NCBI RefSeq assembly: GCF_900101765.1
Contig: NZ_LT627735.1
Span: 1,364,001-1,428,000 of the forward strand
Source of the DNA: Nonlabens sp. Hel1_33_55
GTDB taxonomy: Bacteria; Bacteroidota; Bacteroidia; Flavobacteriales; Flavobacteriaceae
Length of the DNA: 64,000 bases
Reading direction: 5' to 3'
Shown here piece by piece: positions 1-8,575 of the stretch (position 1 is the first letter of the stretch; each line of letters opens with the position of its first letter). The translations under genes and the position numbers were made by a program. The notes under the pieces are model-generated. The model worked only from the letters and a program-made list of their open reading frames with translations. It did not search any database and was not told where the DNA came from.

Positions 1-690
1 GATGGCGCTGGTGTTGCGAGTTGGCAACCAGTTACTTTTACTGAGGTTGATGGTAGCGTTACAAATGAAGGTTCATTATCGGTTACGGCAGATACTGGCA
101 CTGATGATAACGCCGCAGTGATTGCTAGTAATACTGATAGTAATACAGTAACAATAGTTGGTGCTTCGGGTATTTCTATAAATGAGGACGCAACGACGAG
201 AACTATTACATTGAAATCAAGCAATAACTCTTTAGTAAGGGCCCACCTTTCTAGTCAGTGGCAGCCCACTGGTTCATCTCCTACGTCATTTATTAAGATA
301 CCATTTGACGTGACATCAATTGATCTGGAATCGGAATTTAATCCTACTACCAATCAGTTTGTAGCTAAAGAACCAGGATATTATAGAGTTTCAATTAGCG
401 TGATTACCAATAACTATGTTGGGAATAGTATCATTGACTCAGGAGGAGACAATATTTTTATAGGTAATTCAACTCATGGTCTAGTATTACGCAAAAACTC
501 GACAGTAGTAGCATCTGACTTCAGAAAACATCTCGCAGATTCCGGAAGCGACAATAATATTGTTAGAAAAATTGATGATGTAGTTCAACTAAATACTGGT
601 GATACACTTGAGGCTGGTTTCAGCGACAACAATGCTCAATTAAGTAGTGACGCAGCGAGAAATTATATAATTATTGAAAAGATCAGATAA
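1..690 (+). CDS. Surface/adhesin-like protein with C-terminal C1q-like domain (5' end outside window)
   Basis: The reading frame is open from base 1, so the start lies upstream and only the last 229 residues are visible. The first part is a repetitive Thr/Ser/Asp-rich stretch typical of secreted flavobacterial surface proteins. The C-terminal ~135 residues resemble a C1q/TNF-like jelly roll: an early VRAHLSSQW strand, then a Phe-rich strand, then FVAKEPGYYRVSISV, which matches the family's F-x-A-x-x-x-G-x-Y-x-V signature, and a hydrophobic last strand (YIIIEKI). Such domains usually form trimers. I see no type IX sorting domain at the C-terminus. It is followed at once by a strong hairpin terminator. 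The substrate or partner cannot be told from this fragment. Confidence 0.7.
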   Translation, partial: DGAGVASWQPVTFTEVDGSVTNEGSLSVTADTGTDDNAAVIASNTDSNTVTIVGASGISINEDATTRTITLKSSNNSLVRAHLSSQWQPTGSSPTSFIKIPFDVTSIDLESEFNPTTNQFVAKEPGYYRVSISVITNNYVGNSIIDSGGDNIFIGNSTHGLVLRKNSTVVASDFRKHLADSGSDNNIVRKIDDVVQLNTGDTLEAGFSDNNAQLSSDAARNYIIIEKIR

Positions 691-703
691 ATTGTTTAAC
701 ACA

Positions 704-738
704 CAAAAATCCCAGCCTAACGGCTGGGATTTTTTTTT
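704..738. terminator. Bidirectional Rho-independent terminator
   Basis: A perfect stem CCCAGCC/GGCTGGG (711-717 and 722-728, loop TAAC) is flanked by A5 on the left and a T9 run on the right. It can end transcription of the C1q-like gene from the left and of hsp20 from the right. Confidence 0.9.
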
Positions 739-772
739 CATCCTGCAAATAACTAGCTAATTCAAACCCTAA

Positions 773-1198
773 TTACTTCAAGGAAATCATTCGCTTCGGT
801 TGTGGTAATGCTTCTTCCTTTTTTGGAAGTTCAATGCTTAGAATTCCGTTTTCATAGGATCCTTTGATGGAATCCTGATTTACGGTTTCTGGCAAGTTGA
901 AACTTCTCTTGAAAGATTTCTTTACAAATTCCTTTCTGGTAAACTGCTCTGTTCTCTCTTCATTCTCTTCTTGAACTTCTGACGAAATGGTCAAGACATC
1001 CTTGTCTACCTCGATGGCTACATCTTCTTTAGTAAAACCTGGAATAATCATTTCAAGATGGAAACCTTCATCGTTTTCTGAGATATTTACCGCTGGCTGA
1101 CTTGTTCTCACCGCAGTACCTCCAGAATAATCATTGTTAAACATTTCATCTATTAAAGATGGTAACCAATTATTTGCTGTTCTATGTGCTAATTTCAT
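773..1198 (-). CDS. Small heat shock protein, Hsp20/alpha-crystallin family
   Basis: This 141-residue cytoplasmic chaperone is of normal length for bacterial Hsp20. A short N-terminal arm (residues 1-35) precedes the alpha-crystallin domain at about 36-128, which contains the hallmark NGILSIELPK near its end. A C-terminal I-x-L-type tail motif (MISLK) is what small heat shock proteins use to dock neighbouring dimers. Members hold unfolding proteins in an ATP-independent way for later refolding by DnaK. The gene stands alone, with the bidirectional terminator at 704-738 downstream and another terminator upstream, so it is probably monocistronic. No CIRCE-like inverted repeat was seen in its leader. 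Confidence 0.93.
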   Translation of the reverse strand: MKLAHRTANNWLPSLIDEMFNNDYSGGTAVRTSQPAVNISENDEGFHLEMIIPGFTKEDVAIEVDKDVLTISSEVQEENEERTEQFTRKEFVKKSFKRSFNLPETVNQDSIKGSYENGILSIELPKKEEALPQPKRMISLK

Positions 1199-1257
1199 AA
1201 TTGAAAATTTTTAAATTAATATTTACAAAAAGGAATAGTCAAATAAAATACCAAAGG

Positions 1258-1283
1258 AAAAAAGCGACACAATGTCGTTTTTT
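1258..1283 (-). terminator. Rho-independent terminator of the TerB-like gene
   Basis: Stem CGACA/TGTCG (1265-1269 and 1273-1277) is flanked by A6 and T6. Read on the minus strand it ends in a T run just after the TerB-like gene and separates it from hsp20. Confidence 0.7.
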
Positions 1284-1307
1284 ATTCAAATATATATGTC
1301 ATGTTGT

Positions 1308-1718
1308 CTAATTACTGGTCTCAGAGTGAATTTCTAACAGTTCACTTGGCGGAATTTCTCCATGTGGATAACGCTCCATTGTGCTCAATAATTTGTTAAC
1401 GGTCACACCACGTATACCGTATCTTAAGGCAATCTCATGCAATAATTGTAACTCGCTATCATCCACATTTCCATCAATATGCATCATCAACATCAACCTA
1501 TGAAAATGGATGATTCTTTTGATAAACTGTTTGGGCGGTTTGACGGGTTCATTATCTGGATTTTGTAGCATATCATTCAGCTGCTCCTCACCTACCTCAA
1601 TGCGCACAGCAATAGCTTTTATAAATTCGATCTCTTCCTTTTTGAGGTGATTATCAGCATGAGCCATGGCTATCAACTCTTTTAAAATATCGGTTTTTTC
1701 CTGTATGGTGTAGGACAT
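1308..1718 (-). CDS. TerB-like (tellurite-resistance fold) protein
   Basis: A 136-residue all-helical acidic protein. The core reads LKELIAMAHADNHLKKEEIEFIKAIA and later MMHIDGNVDDSELQLLHEIA, two copies of the D-G/N-x-(h)-x-x-x-E pattern typical of TerB/DjlA N-terminal domains, where the acidic residues can bind metal. The start at MSYTIQEK is preferred; an upstream in-frame ATG at 1748 would add ten hydrophobic residues that the family does not need. The gene is monocistronic and its role is unknown; TerB relatives are associated with stress or metal responses. Confidence 0.7.
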   Translation of the reverse strand: MSYTIQEKTDILKELIAMAHADNHLKKEEIEFIKAIAVRIEVGEEQLNDMLQNPDNEPVKPPKQFIKRIIHFHRLMLMMHIDGNVDDSELQLLHEIALRYGIRGVTVNKLLSTMERYPHGEIPPSELLEIHSETSN

Positions 1719-1800
1719 AACAAGCAAGCTTTCTGTGAAAATAATCAATCCTTATGAAATTATTAACCCATGAGCACGCCCTACACCATAAATTTAACCT

Positions 1801-3087
1801 ATGATTATAATTACCCGCCTACGTTCCTTTTTCAATGTCATTACCAGTACGATAGCCTTTTATCCCACACTATACTCCATAGTTGCGGTATTCTTTGCAT
1901 TTGCAATGATCTATGCAGAATCTCGTGGTGTTTCAGGTTTCCTACAAGAAAATGCTCCAGTACTGGTTATCAATAATCGGGATACCGCACGTAATTTATT
2001 GACCACACTCATCGCCGGTGGATTGAGCATGCTGGTCTTTTCATTCTCAATGGTAATGCTACTTTTGAGTCAGGCAGCTGCAAATTATTCCCCACGGGTA
2101 TTGCCCAGCCTGATATCCAATAGACGACACCAGACGATATTAGGAATTTTCCTCGCCATGATCCTTTACAACATCATCACCATGATGGCGATTGAACCAG
2201 ATGGAGACAATTACCAACTACCTGGATTTTCAGTATTACTAGGCATCATAAGCGCTGTATTTGCACTGGGCGCGTTTGTGTATTTTATTCACAGCATCTC
2301 TTCCAGCATACAGATCAATAATATATTGAATAATATTTATTCGCTTTCGCGAAAGCGATTACAAGAACTAGTTGAAGATCATGACTACGGTCATAGTTTT
2401 CCAGATTCATCAGATTGGTACGTTTATCCCACCAACCGAAGCGGTACCATCCAAAACATCAGCATTTCAGGCTTATTGGATCTTGCCCAGGATTGCAATA
2501 CTAAATTAGATGTATTAGTTACTAAAGGGCTTTATACATTCACAGATCAAGAATACGTCAAGTCAGAAAAAGAGCTCACAGACGACCAAATTCTAGAGCT
2601 AGAAAAAAACTTCAATTACACAGAATCAGAACTGGTTAGCGATAACTACGTGTTGGGCTTCAAGCAAATTACTGAAATAGGTATTAAGGCCATGTCACCT
2701 GGAATCAATGATCCAGGAACAGCTCTGGACACGATCAATTATTTAACCGAATTGTTTGCATTGCGTTTGCAAAAAAGTGATGAAAGTATCGTCCTGGATG
2801 AAGATAATAATCCAGTAATCAACCTTAAAGTTATCTCGTTTAAAGAGTTGATATTTAACGTTCTAGCACCATATCGAACCTATTGCAAACATGATGTAAC
2901 GGTAATGCAAAAGTTGCTCTCCATGATTTCGCAACTTCTACAAGTAGAAGCAAAAGAAGATTATTATAAAGAGATTCTCACTCGTGAGGCAACCATGATG
3001 ATGGAAGATGCCAACAAATCAATCAATAACCCAATTGACCTATTGGTGCTGCAGGGAATTTATGATAGAATGAATATCACCGATTAG
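1801..3087 (+). CDS. DUF2254 family membrane protein
   Basis: This 428-residue predicted inner-membrane protein has four N-terminal membrane segments (about residues 22-40, 67-89, 112-130, 142-163) followed by a large soluble domain. The segment from about 290 on (EIGIKAMSPGINDPGTALD) is the most conserved-looking part of DUF2254 proteins. The family's function is not established. One copy of the 16-bp palindrome lies inside the gene (2342-2357) just after TM4 and is read as LSRKR (residues 182-186). The stop codon overlaps the convergent panB stop by four bases, and no terminator is visible between them. Confidence 0.85.
   Translation: MIIITRLRSFFNVITSTIAFYPTLYSIVAVFFAFAMIYAESRGVSGFLQENAPVLVINNRDTARNLLTTLIAGGLSMLVFSFSMVMLLLSQAAANYSPRVLPSLISNRRHQTILGIFLAMILYNIITMMAIEPDGDNYQLPGFSVLLGIISAVFALGAFVYFIHSISSSIQINNILNNIYSLSRKRLQELVEDHDYGHSFPDSSDWYVYPTNRSGTIQNISISGLLDLAQDCNTKLDVLVTKGLYTFTDQEYVKSEKELTDDQILELEKNFNYTESELVSDNYVLGFKQITEIGIKAMSPGINDPGTALDTINYLTELFALRLQKSDESIVLDEDNNPVINLKVISFKELIFNVLAPYRTYCKHDVTVMQKLLSMISQLLQVEAKEDYYKEILTREATMMMEDANKSINNPIDLLVLQGIYDRMNITD
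2342..2357. repeat. Highly iterated palindrome, copy 1 of 16 (coding)
   Basis: Perfect CGCTTTCGCGAAAGCG inside the DUF2254 gene, read as LSRKR just after its last membrane segment. Confidence 0.95.
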
Positions 3088-3902
3088 TACTGCTCGCTAT
3101 CATTAGGAAAATCAGAGCTTTTCACGTCATCAATATATTGTGAAACAGCGCTTCCCATATCTTCATATAGATTCATATAACGACGTAAAAATCGTGGGTG
3201 AAACTCGTGCGTCATTCCAAACATGTCATGAGAAACCAGTACCTGACCATCCACACCACCACCAGCTCCAATTCCTATTACTGGTATGGAAAGGCTTTGC
3301 GCTACCTCTGCGGCTAGAGCAGCGGGAACTTTTTCTAGAACCACAGCAAAACAACCTAATTCCTGCAAGGCTATCGCATCTTTCTTGAGTTTTTCTGCTT
3401 CCTCTTCTTCTTTAGCTCTTACGGTATACGTTCCAAACTTATAAATAGATTGTGGTGTCAATCCTAAATGTCCCATCACGGGAATTCCAGCATTCAAAAT
3501 GCGTCTAATCGATTCCATCACCTCACTACCACCTTCCAGCTTCACGGTATGGCCTCCACTTTCCTTCATTATTCTAATAGCAGATCGCAGCGCTTCCTTG
3601 GGGTCACTTTGATAACTACCAAAGGGCAGATCAACAACAACCAGCGCACGTTCTGTTCCTCTTACCACGCTACTAGCATGATAAATCATTTGATCAAGTG
3701 TGATAGGCAATGTCGTCTCATGACCAGCCATAACATTACTCGCACTATCACCTACAAGAATCACATCCACACCTGCATTGTCAATGATTTTTGCCATTGT
3801 AAAATCATAAGCTGTCAACATGCTAATTTTTTGATTAGCGGCCTTCATTTCAGTTAGCGATTTGACGGTAATGCGTTTGTATTCCTTTTTGGCTGTGGAC
3901 AT
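3084..3902 (-). CDS. panB: 3-methyl-2-oxobutanoate hydroxymethyltransferase
   Basis: PanB transfers a hydroxymethyl group from 5,10-methylene-tetrahydrofolate to 2-oxoisovalerate, giving ketopantoate, the first committed step of pantothenate and coenzyme A synthesis. The 272-residue product has the family's ordered signatures: MLTAYDFTMAKI, the metal and substrate loop ILVGDSASNV, DLPFGSY, KLEGG, MGHLGLTPQS, a VLEKVP segment carrying the probable catalytic Glu, and IGIGAGG. Length is normal for this cytoplasmic (beta/alpha)8 enzyme. It has no panC or panD neighbour here. It converges on the DUF2254 gene with a four-base overlap. Confidence 0.97.
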   Translation of the reverse strand: MSTAKKEYKRITVKSLTEMKAANQKISMLTAYDFTMAKIIDNAGVDVILVGDSASNVMAGHETTLPITLDQMIYHASSVVRGTERALVVVDLPFGSYQSDPKEALRSAIRIMKESGGHTVKLEGGSEVMESIRRILNAGIPVMGHLGLTPQSIYKFGTYTVRAKEEEEAEKLKKDAIALQELGCFAVVLEKVPAALAAEVAQSLSIPVIGIGAGGGVDGQVLVSHDMFGMTHEFHPRFLRRYMNLYEDMGSAVSQYIDDVKSSDFPNDSEQY

Positions 3903-3937
3903 ATCTTCGTTTTGTTGCGTAAAAATAGTAATATTAA

Positions 3938-4489
3938 ATGCACTTAAAGAAAACCATCATGTTCAAAAATATTCTTTTACCGATTGTAGTTCTCGCTATT
4001 AATTTCACTTTCGCGCAAGCGCAAACTAAATCAGATTCAATGGCATCGCAGGAAAATTTAGAAGTTAATTCCCGACTAATATCTGCAACTGCATCCTCTA
4101 CAGTTCTGCTCAATGAACATCCAGCCGGTAAGGCGGTTGAGTTATTCTTTCAAAATTTCCATAAACAGGATACCGTAGCACTGAAAAATCAATTCGTAGA
4201 AAACGCCAGTATGCAATCATTAGCAATTAGAGGATCTGACCGCAAGCTAAGTACAACAACCATTGACGACTTTCTAAAATCCATTGCGTCGATACCACAA
4301 AAAGTCTCTTTTGAGGAACGGCTGACTTCTTTAAAAACTACTGCAGACAATGACATCGCCAGCGTCCATACAGATTATGAATTCTATGTCAATGGAAAGC
4401 TATCGCATCGCGGCCGCAATGTTTTCACCATGATTTATATAGATGACAGCTGGAAAGTTGCTCAAGTAACGGATACTCGAGAATATTAA
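3938..4489 (+). CDS. Secreted SnoaL/NTF2-like protein
   Basis: An N-terminal signal peptide (basic start, hydrophobic core, then FAQAQ) precedes a ~150-residue domain. The pattern AVELFFQNFHKQDTVALKNQFVENASM, followed by strands ending in GRNVFTMIYIDDSWKVAQVTD, is that of SnoaL-like NTF2-fold domains, which bind small molecules or act as minor enzymes. A second ATG at 3959 would give an equally good but shorter signal peptide. Codons of the signal region contain a degraded palindrome (CACTTTCGCGCAAGCG, 4006-4021). The gene ends one base before the convergent PH-domain gene. Function unknown. Confidence 0.7.
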   Translation: MHLKKTIMFKNILLPIVVLAINFTFAQAQTKSDSMASQENLEVNSRLISATASSTVLLNEHPAGKAVELFFQNFHKQDTVALKNQFVENASMQSLAIRGSDRKLSTTTIDDFLKSIASIPQKVSFEERLTSLKTTADNDIASVHTDYEFYVNGKLSHRGRNVFTMIYIDDSWKVAQVTDTREY

Positions 4490-6004
4490 TTACATCCAGT
4501 GACGCTTGGAAACGAGCACTAAGTTGTGTAATCTATTCTTAAGATCGGTAATTTCTTTTTTATAGAAATACCGCAAACCGCGTGAACCAGCAGCCGTGTG
4601 AATAGTGAAATGAACTTGCTGTCGACGCTTGAGAAATACACTACGCCACTTCTCAACAGCTTGAATTTTATAAATAGGAATAAGGATGGTTTTGTGAAAC
4701 AACCATCCAGACCGCAGCTCTACCAACTCTTCATCTGAATCAATTCTGGTATTCTGTCCATCGCGATACGAGGTGTAAATCAGCCAATTAAATAACAAAA
4801 ATGCCAAAACGCCAAGCATATAAATCTCAAAATAAACTGATGCAGCAATCGAAAAAATCAAGGGCAAAAATGTCGCGTAAAAAGTCAATCTAGCGTGTGA
4901 TATAGCAATGGACTTTGAAGGCTGAGCAGACTTTTCTATGGTGTGGTCAAAAATTAATTCTCTCAAAAGTGCAATCATTGCTGGACTGCAAGCAGGAACC
5001 TCTGCTCCTGTAGAAGAAATTCCCTGTGATTGGGCTTGATGGATTTTAGCTGTTTGATAATTAAGCATCCTACGCAGTGGATTACTATAGAATTCTAAAA
5101 TCTGTATTTTCTGAATAGGGATTTTGATCTCTCGTCTATTGAGCAAACCCATCTCAATTTCTAAGTAGTCGCCGCTACGTCGCAGTTTGTAGCCATAATA
5201 TTTATTAAAAACTAGAACCACACTTACAATTACTGAAACTAGAATGAGCGAAAGTGCAGCAACAACCAATAAACTCAAACTGGCATAACCCACCATATTT
5301 TCCCACTCAAACCCTTCAAATAAATCACCATAGAATTTCTCAACAAAGTCCTTGATGTTATACCAGAATCCAAACACTACACCTAGTGCAAGTCCACCAC
5401 TGCGCAAGTGGTTTTGGGTAATACCAATTTTAAAAAGATCTATAATCCCAAGCGATAAAAGCTCGCTGGTTTTAACAGCATTTCGTTCTACAGGCGTCTC
5501 TATAGAGTTATCACCTGTGGATCCTTCTAGATTTTCTTCATCTAAAACCAAGTTTTGTTCACGCTTGTCCTGCAACAGATTTTTGAAAGATTCTGCAAAC
5601 GACCGACTCAAACCTGGAATCTCAAGCTCTTTGGCTTTAGAGCCTGCGGTGTCCACTTCAACAGCAACGAGTTGAAGAATTCTTTGAACGAGATTCTGCG
5701 TGATATTGACAGATTGAATGCGTTCTAGAGGAATAGCTTTACGCTCTTTGTTGAGCACACCTTTTTGAATGATGAGCTCATCTTCCTCTACGTGAAAGGT
5801 AAAATAGTAGTAACTAAGAATTGGTGATACTAAACCCAGGATTACCGCAACGGCAGCAATACCAATCATTATTCTATAATCCGCAAAATTATTGATCCCA
5901 AAAGCCGAATAAAGAGCGACCGCAATGAGTCCCTTAATATTTTTGAAGACGTAAAGCAGTATGCTTTTGCGACTCTGTCGTCTTGGTTCGCTCAAATCAA
6001 GCAT
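4490..6004 (-). CDS. PH-domain membrane protein, YdbT-like
   Basis: A 504-residue membrane protein carrying three copies of the bacterial pleckstrin-homology (bPH2, formerly DUF304) domain. The repeat signature is visible as KERKAIPLERIQSVNITQN, RREIKIPIQKIQILEF and FHKTILIPIYKIQAVEKWRS. Hydrophobic hairpins lie at about residues 15-70, 200-265 and 370-395. It overlaps the smaller YdbS-like gene upstream by eight bases, the same pair order known from Bacillus (ydbS-ydbT), where the products contribute to resistance against some antimicrobial peptides. That function has not been shown here. Confidence 0.85.
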   Translation of the reverse strand: MLDLSEPRRQSRKSILLYVFKNIKGLIAVALYSAFGINNFADYRIMIGIAAVAVILGLVSPILSYYYFTFHVEEDELIIQKGVLNKERKAIPLERIQSVNITQNLVQRILQLVAVEVDTAGSKAKELEIPGLSRSFAESFKNLLQDKREQNLVLDEENLEGSTGDNSIETPVERNAVKTSELLSLGIIDLFKIGITQNHLRSGGLALGVVFGFWYNIKDFVEKFYGDLFEGFEWENMVGYASLSLLVVAALSLILVSVIVSVVLVFNKYYGYKLRRSGDYLEIEMGLLNRREIKIPIQKIQILEFYSNPLRRMLNYQTAKIHQAQSQGISSTGAEVPACSPAMIALLRELIFDHTIEKSAQPSKSIAISHARLTFYATFLPLIFSIAASVYFEIYMLGVLAFLLFNWLIYTSYRDGQNTRIDSDEELVELRSGWLFHKTILIPIYKIQAVEKWRSVFLKRRQQVHFTIHTAAGSRGLRYFYKKEITDLKNRLHNLVLVSKRHWM

Positions 6005-6500
6005 GCAGTGCGGTCTTGTGAGAAATAAATTCCTTCAGTTTTTTAGCATCTTCTGGATCAAGTCCAGATAAACTCAGGTCTGAAGAGCTACCACCGGCGG
6101 TATAAATCTCCAGTTCACATAGATTGAACAAACGGTCGATGGGACCATCTTTAATTTCTGTATGCTGTATCCTATTGAATGGTACTGTAGTCTCATGATG
6201 AAAAATCCAGCCATGCCGGTACGTTATATCCAACTCCCTAAGCACATAGCCACGCACGAAATATTCTTTGTATGAAAAAAACAAGGTAATCAGTAATAAC
6301 ACCAACCATATTGGAATAACTGACCAAGTGAACCATTGTTCATCAATCACAAAAATGAAGCTAATGGCCGCTATCAACAACGGTACAAAAATGATAAGCT
6401 TCGATAGCAACTTTTTATTCAAAAAGCGTTTAGGATGCTTTTTGAACTCTGAGTTTTCCAACGGTGGTAACTCTACCGGATAAACTTGGTCATTGGTCAT
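5997..6500 (-). CDS. PH-domain membrane protein, YdbS-like
   Basis: This 167-residue protein has two membrane helices (about 33-52 and 56-72) and one bPH2 domain containing FHHETTVPFNRIQHTEIKDG and LEIYTAGGSSSDLSLSGL. Length and layout match YdbS. It overlaps the start of the YdbT-like partner and lies two bases after the MazG-like gene, so the three minus-strand genes from 6895 to 4490 look like one operon. Confidence 0.85.
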   Translation of the reverse strand: MTNDQVYPVELPPLENSEFKKHPKRFLNKKLLSKLIIFVPLLIAAISFIFVIDEQWFTWSVIPIWLVLLLITLFFSYKEYFVRGYVLRELDITYRHGWIFHHETTVPFNRIQHTEIKDGPIDRLFNLCELEIYTAGGSSSDLSLSGLDPEDAKKLKEFISHKTALHA

Positions 6501-6502
6501 AA

Positions 6503-6895
6503 TTATTGATGTTTGTTGAGAATAGCGCCAAAATCTGGTTTGAAATAATCTGGTCCTTTCAAGACTTTTCCATCTTCTCTATAAATTGGCTCACCATCAG
6601 CACCTAGTTTGCTCATGTTGGATCGCTGGATCTCATCAAAGACATCCTCAATGACATCGTGCATTCCATGCTCGATGATAGTTCCACATAAAATGTAGAG
6701 CATGTCGCCCAGTGCATCTGCTACTTCAATGAGATCATCATTTTTAGCGGCTTCTAAATATTCCTCATTTTCCTCAAGCATCAATTCATAACGCAACAAC
6801 TTACGTTCCAGCGAGATATTGATTGTGGGTTCGTCCTGAATATTTAATTTGAAGGCCTTATGAAACTCTCTTACGGCATCGATATTCTTCTTCAT
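6503..6895 (-). CDS. All-alpha NTP pyrophosphohydrolase (MazG/PRA-PH-like)
   Basis: A 130-residue helical protein with the metal-binding pattern of the all-alpha NTP pyrophosphatase superfamily: EENEEYLEAAKNDD (E-x-x-E pair) followed by EVADALGDMLY (E-x-x-D). Members hydrolyse nucleoside triphosphates to monophosphates, often removing damaged or surplus nucleotides. The C-terminal IYREDGKVLKGPDYFKPD is characteristic of a single-domain subgroup often labelled phosphoribosyl-ATP pyrophosphohydrolase-like. No his genes are nearby, so a histidine pathway role is unlikely. It is probably first in an operon with the PH-domain genes. Confidence 0.82.
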   Translation of the reverse strand: MKKNIDAVREFHKAFKLNIQDEPTINISLERKLLRYELMLEENEEYLEAAKNDDLIEVADALGDMLYILCGTIIEHGMHDVIEDVFDEIQRSNMSKLGADGEPIYREDGKVLKGPDYFKPDFGAILNKHQ

Positions 6896-6933
6896 GGTTT
6901 GTTGATCTATTGTATTGTAATTTTACAAAAAAT

Positions 6934-7164
6934 ATGACGGTTATGAATTTTTCCATGTTAGCGATTAAAGATGCCATGTTCTCTGATGGCCAGCTAGTTT
7001 TTGCAGCGCTATTTTTTGTGGCCTTTGTGATCTTGATTTACTTCATGTATGGTAAGGATAAAATCCTGCATCGCAAAAATTACAAAGGCGTCAAGTGGAT
7101 TTTGGTTGGTTTTCTGGCATTCTTTCTTTTACTGCTTGCGATAAAGTTTGGTCTCAAGGAATAA
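6934..7164 (+). CDS. Small two-helix membrane protein
   Basis: A 76-residue protein with two predicted membrane helices (about residues 20-40 and 55-72) separated by a basic loop (KDKILHRKNYKGVK). The ATG at 6934 is chosen; further ATGs at 6943 and 6955 are possible. It is divergent from the MazG-like gene and followed by a palindrome copy at 7179. I do not recognise the family. Confidence 0.6.
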   Translation: MTVMNFSMLAIKDAMFSDGQLVFAALFFVAFVILIYFMYGKDKILHRKNYKGVKWILVGFLAFFLLLLAIKFGLKE

Positions 7165-7178
7165 GAATATAATTGTTC

Positions 7179-7194
7179 CGCTTTCGCGAAAGCG
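7179..7194. repeat. Highly iterated palindrome, copy 2 of 16 (intergenic)
   Basis: Perfect CGCTTTCGCGAAAGCG, 15 bases after the stop of the small membrane protein and preceded by GTTC. Confidence 0.95.
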
Positions 7195-7230
7195 AGATTC
7201 CCTACAGACCTCAACAAAAAATATGGAGCA

Positions 7231-7265
7231 AAAAAAAGAGACCCTAGTTGGGTCTCTCTCTTTTC
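7231..7265 (-). terminator. Rho-independent terminator of the propeller lipoprotein
   Basis: Stem GAGACCC/GGGTCTC (7238-7244 and 7250-7256). On the minus strand it is followed by a T7 run, which fits the lipoprotein gene ending at 7307. Confidence 0.85.
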
Positions 7266-7306
7266 TACAATCTACTCTACAAATTGTACTATAAAATCGT
7301 TGTGTG

Positions 7307-8326
7307 TTACTCTACGTTAAGGTAGATGCTGGAGATACCAGATACGGACTGTTGCATCATGGGCTTCATGTTTCCAGTAGTATTCATGTCAAAGGCAAGT
7401 GCCATACCACCGTTGGTAGCGCGCTCTGCCGTGTAAAGGACCTTTCCAATGTTGTCGTATTCCAGATCAACCGGATTTCCAAGCATGCTTTCTGCACCGC
7501 TTACCGTGTTTACCTCGCTTATCGTACCGTAAGCCTCAAGACCGCTGTAGATGACAGAGAAGTTCTTGATCGTGTGGATCGCACCGTCGCTGTCGTCCAA
7601 TGGGTTTCTAACATCTGCAAGGAAGAGTTGGTCCTCAACCTCGTCATAGGTGATTCCTCTTAAGGACTGTGCTCCTTCAATAGTGATCTGGTCGTCTGCG
7701 GTAAGCTCACCACTAGGCTTTGAGAAAAAGTCGTTGTAGACTGCTATTCTACCGCTGTTGTCTATGGCTGCGTATAAGGTGTTACCCGCAAGGAAGATTC
7801 CCCAGTGTTGGTTACCGGTCTCATATACGTTTACCAGTCTAACACTGTTTGAAGTGGACTCATATACATAGAACTTGTTGCTGTCGCGTGGTCCAGTGGC
7901 ATCAGAGGATACCACGATACGGTCTCCAGAGATGGCAATATCCCTTGGGTTCTCTACCTGTACGTCAGACATGATGGATGGTGCAAGTGCTGCACCGGAC
8001 TCGTTGTTGTTAAGGTTCTCAAATACAAGGACGTTACGCTCTGATCTTGAAGCCTCAAAAAGACAGTCGTTGATTGGATCGTAGTGGATACCGTTACCGT
8101 CTGTACTTGCAGACTTGAATGATTTGTTGGTGATGTTCTTTCTATCGGTCATATCAAACATGTTGATCTTGCCTGATGTGTTGCTGCCTGTAAACAAGGT
8201 TACTTTGGGACCGCTTACCAGTGCGCTGGTATCGTCGATACCGTCCATACCTTCAGAGTCAGTGGAACAGGAAACAAAGGTTGCTGCTGTAAAGAGGATG
8301 GCTGCGGTGAGTGTAAATTTTTTCAT
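7307..8326 (-). CDS. Lipoprotein with beta-propeller-like repeats, probably highly expressed
   Basis: This 339-residue protein has a lipoprotein signal (lipobox FVSCS, Cys about residue 20). The mature part has repeats of the type GNGIHYDPINDCLFEASR, NPRDIAISGDRIVVSS, LRGITYDEVEDQLFLAD and NPVDLEYDNIGKVLYTAER, which resemble NHL/six-bladed propeller blades. Codon use stands out from its neighbours, favouring C-ending codons for Asn, Asp, Ile, Tyr and Thr, as in strongly expressed genes. It has its own near-consensus promoter (8366-8397) and a strong terminator. It is probably anchored in the outer membrane or periplasm. Ligand and role are unknown. Confidence 0.75.
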   Translation of the reverse strand: MKKFTLTAAILFTAATFVSCSTDSEGMDGIDDTSALVSGPKVTLFTGSNTSGKINMFDMTDRKNITNKSFKSASTDGNGIHYDPINDCLFEASRSERNVLVFENLNNNESGAALAPSIMSDVQVENPRDIAISGDRIVVSSDATGPRDSNKFYVYESTSNSVRLVNVYETGNQHWGIFLAGNTLYAAIDNSGRIAVYNDFFSKPSGELTADDQITIEGAQSLRGITYDEVEDQLFLADVRNPLDDSDGAIHTIKNFSVIYSGLEAYGTISEVNTVSGAESMLGNPVDLEYDNIGKVLYTAERATNGGMALAFDMNTTGNMKPMMQQSVSGISSIYLNVE

Positions 8327-8365
8327 TGTGTAGAGATTTAGATTGTTATCGTTTTATTGATGATC

Positions 8366-8397
8366 CAAATATGCGACACATTTAAACGATAAACAAA
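8366..8397 (-). promoter_or_regulatory. Bacteroidota-type promoter of the propeller lipoprotein
   Basis: On the minus strand, TTTG (8394-8397) is followed after exactly 20 bases by CATATTTG (8366-8373), one mismatch from TAnnTTTG. The ATG lies about 40 bases downstream. Confidence 0.6.
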
Positions 8398-8575
8398 CAA
8401 AAAACGTCGATAAAATGCACATGACCTACTTAAATAACTAATAAACAGTATATTAAAACATTGTCATAAAATCGCCTTAAATTACACTTAAACAGATAAT
8501 CGTGTATTTGAACTGATTTATTTATAAATCTATCCTGAATTGAATCTTATTATATTTGAAATAAATAGGTATCTC

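Noticed and set aside
7179..7194. The 16-bp palindrome as a transcription terminator
   Set aside because: Copies lack a following T run, have no loop when fully paired, and many lie upstream of genes or inside coding sequence.
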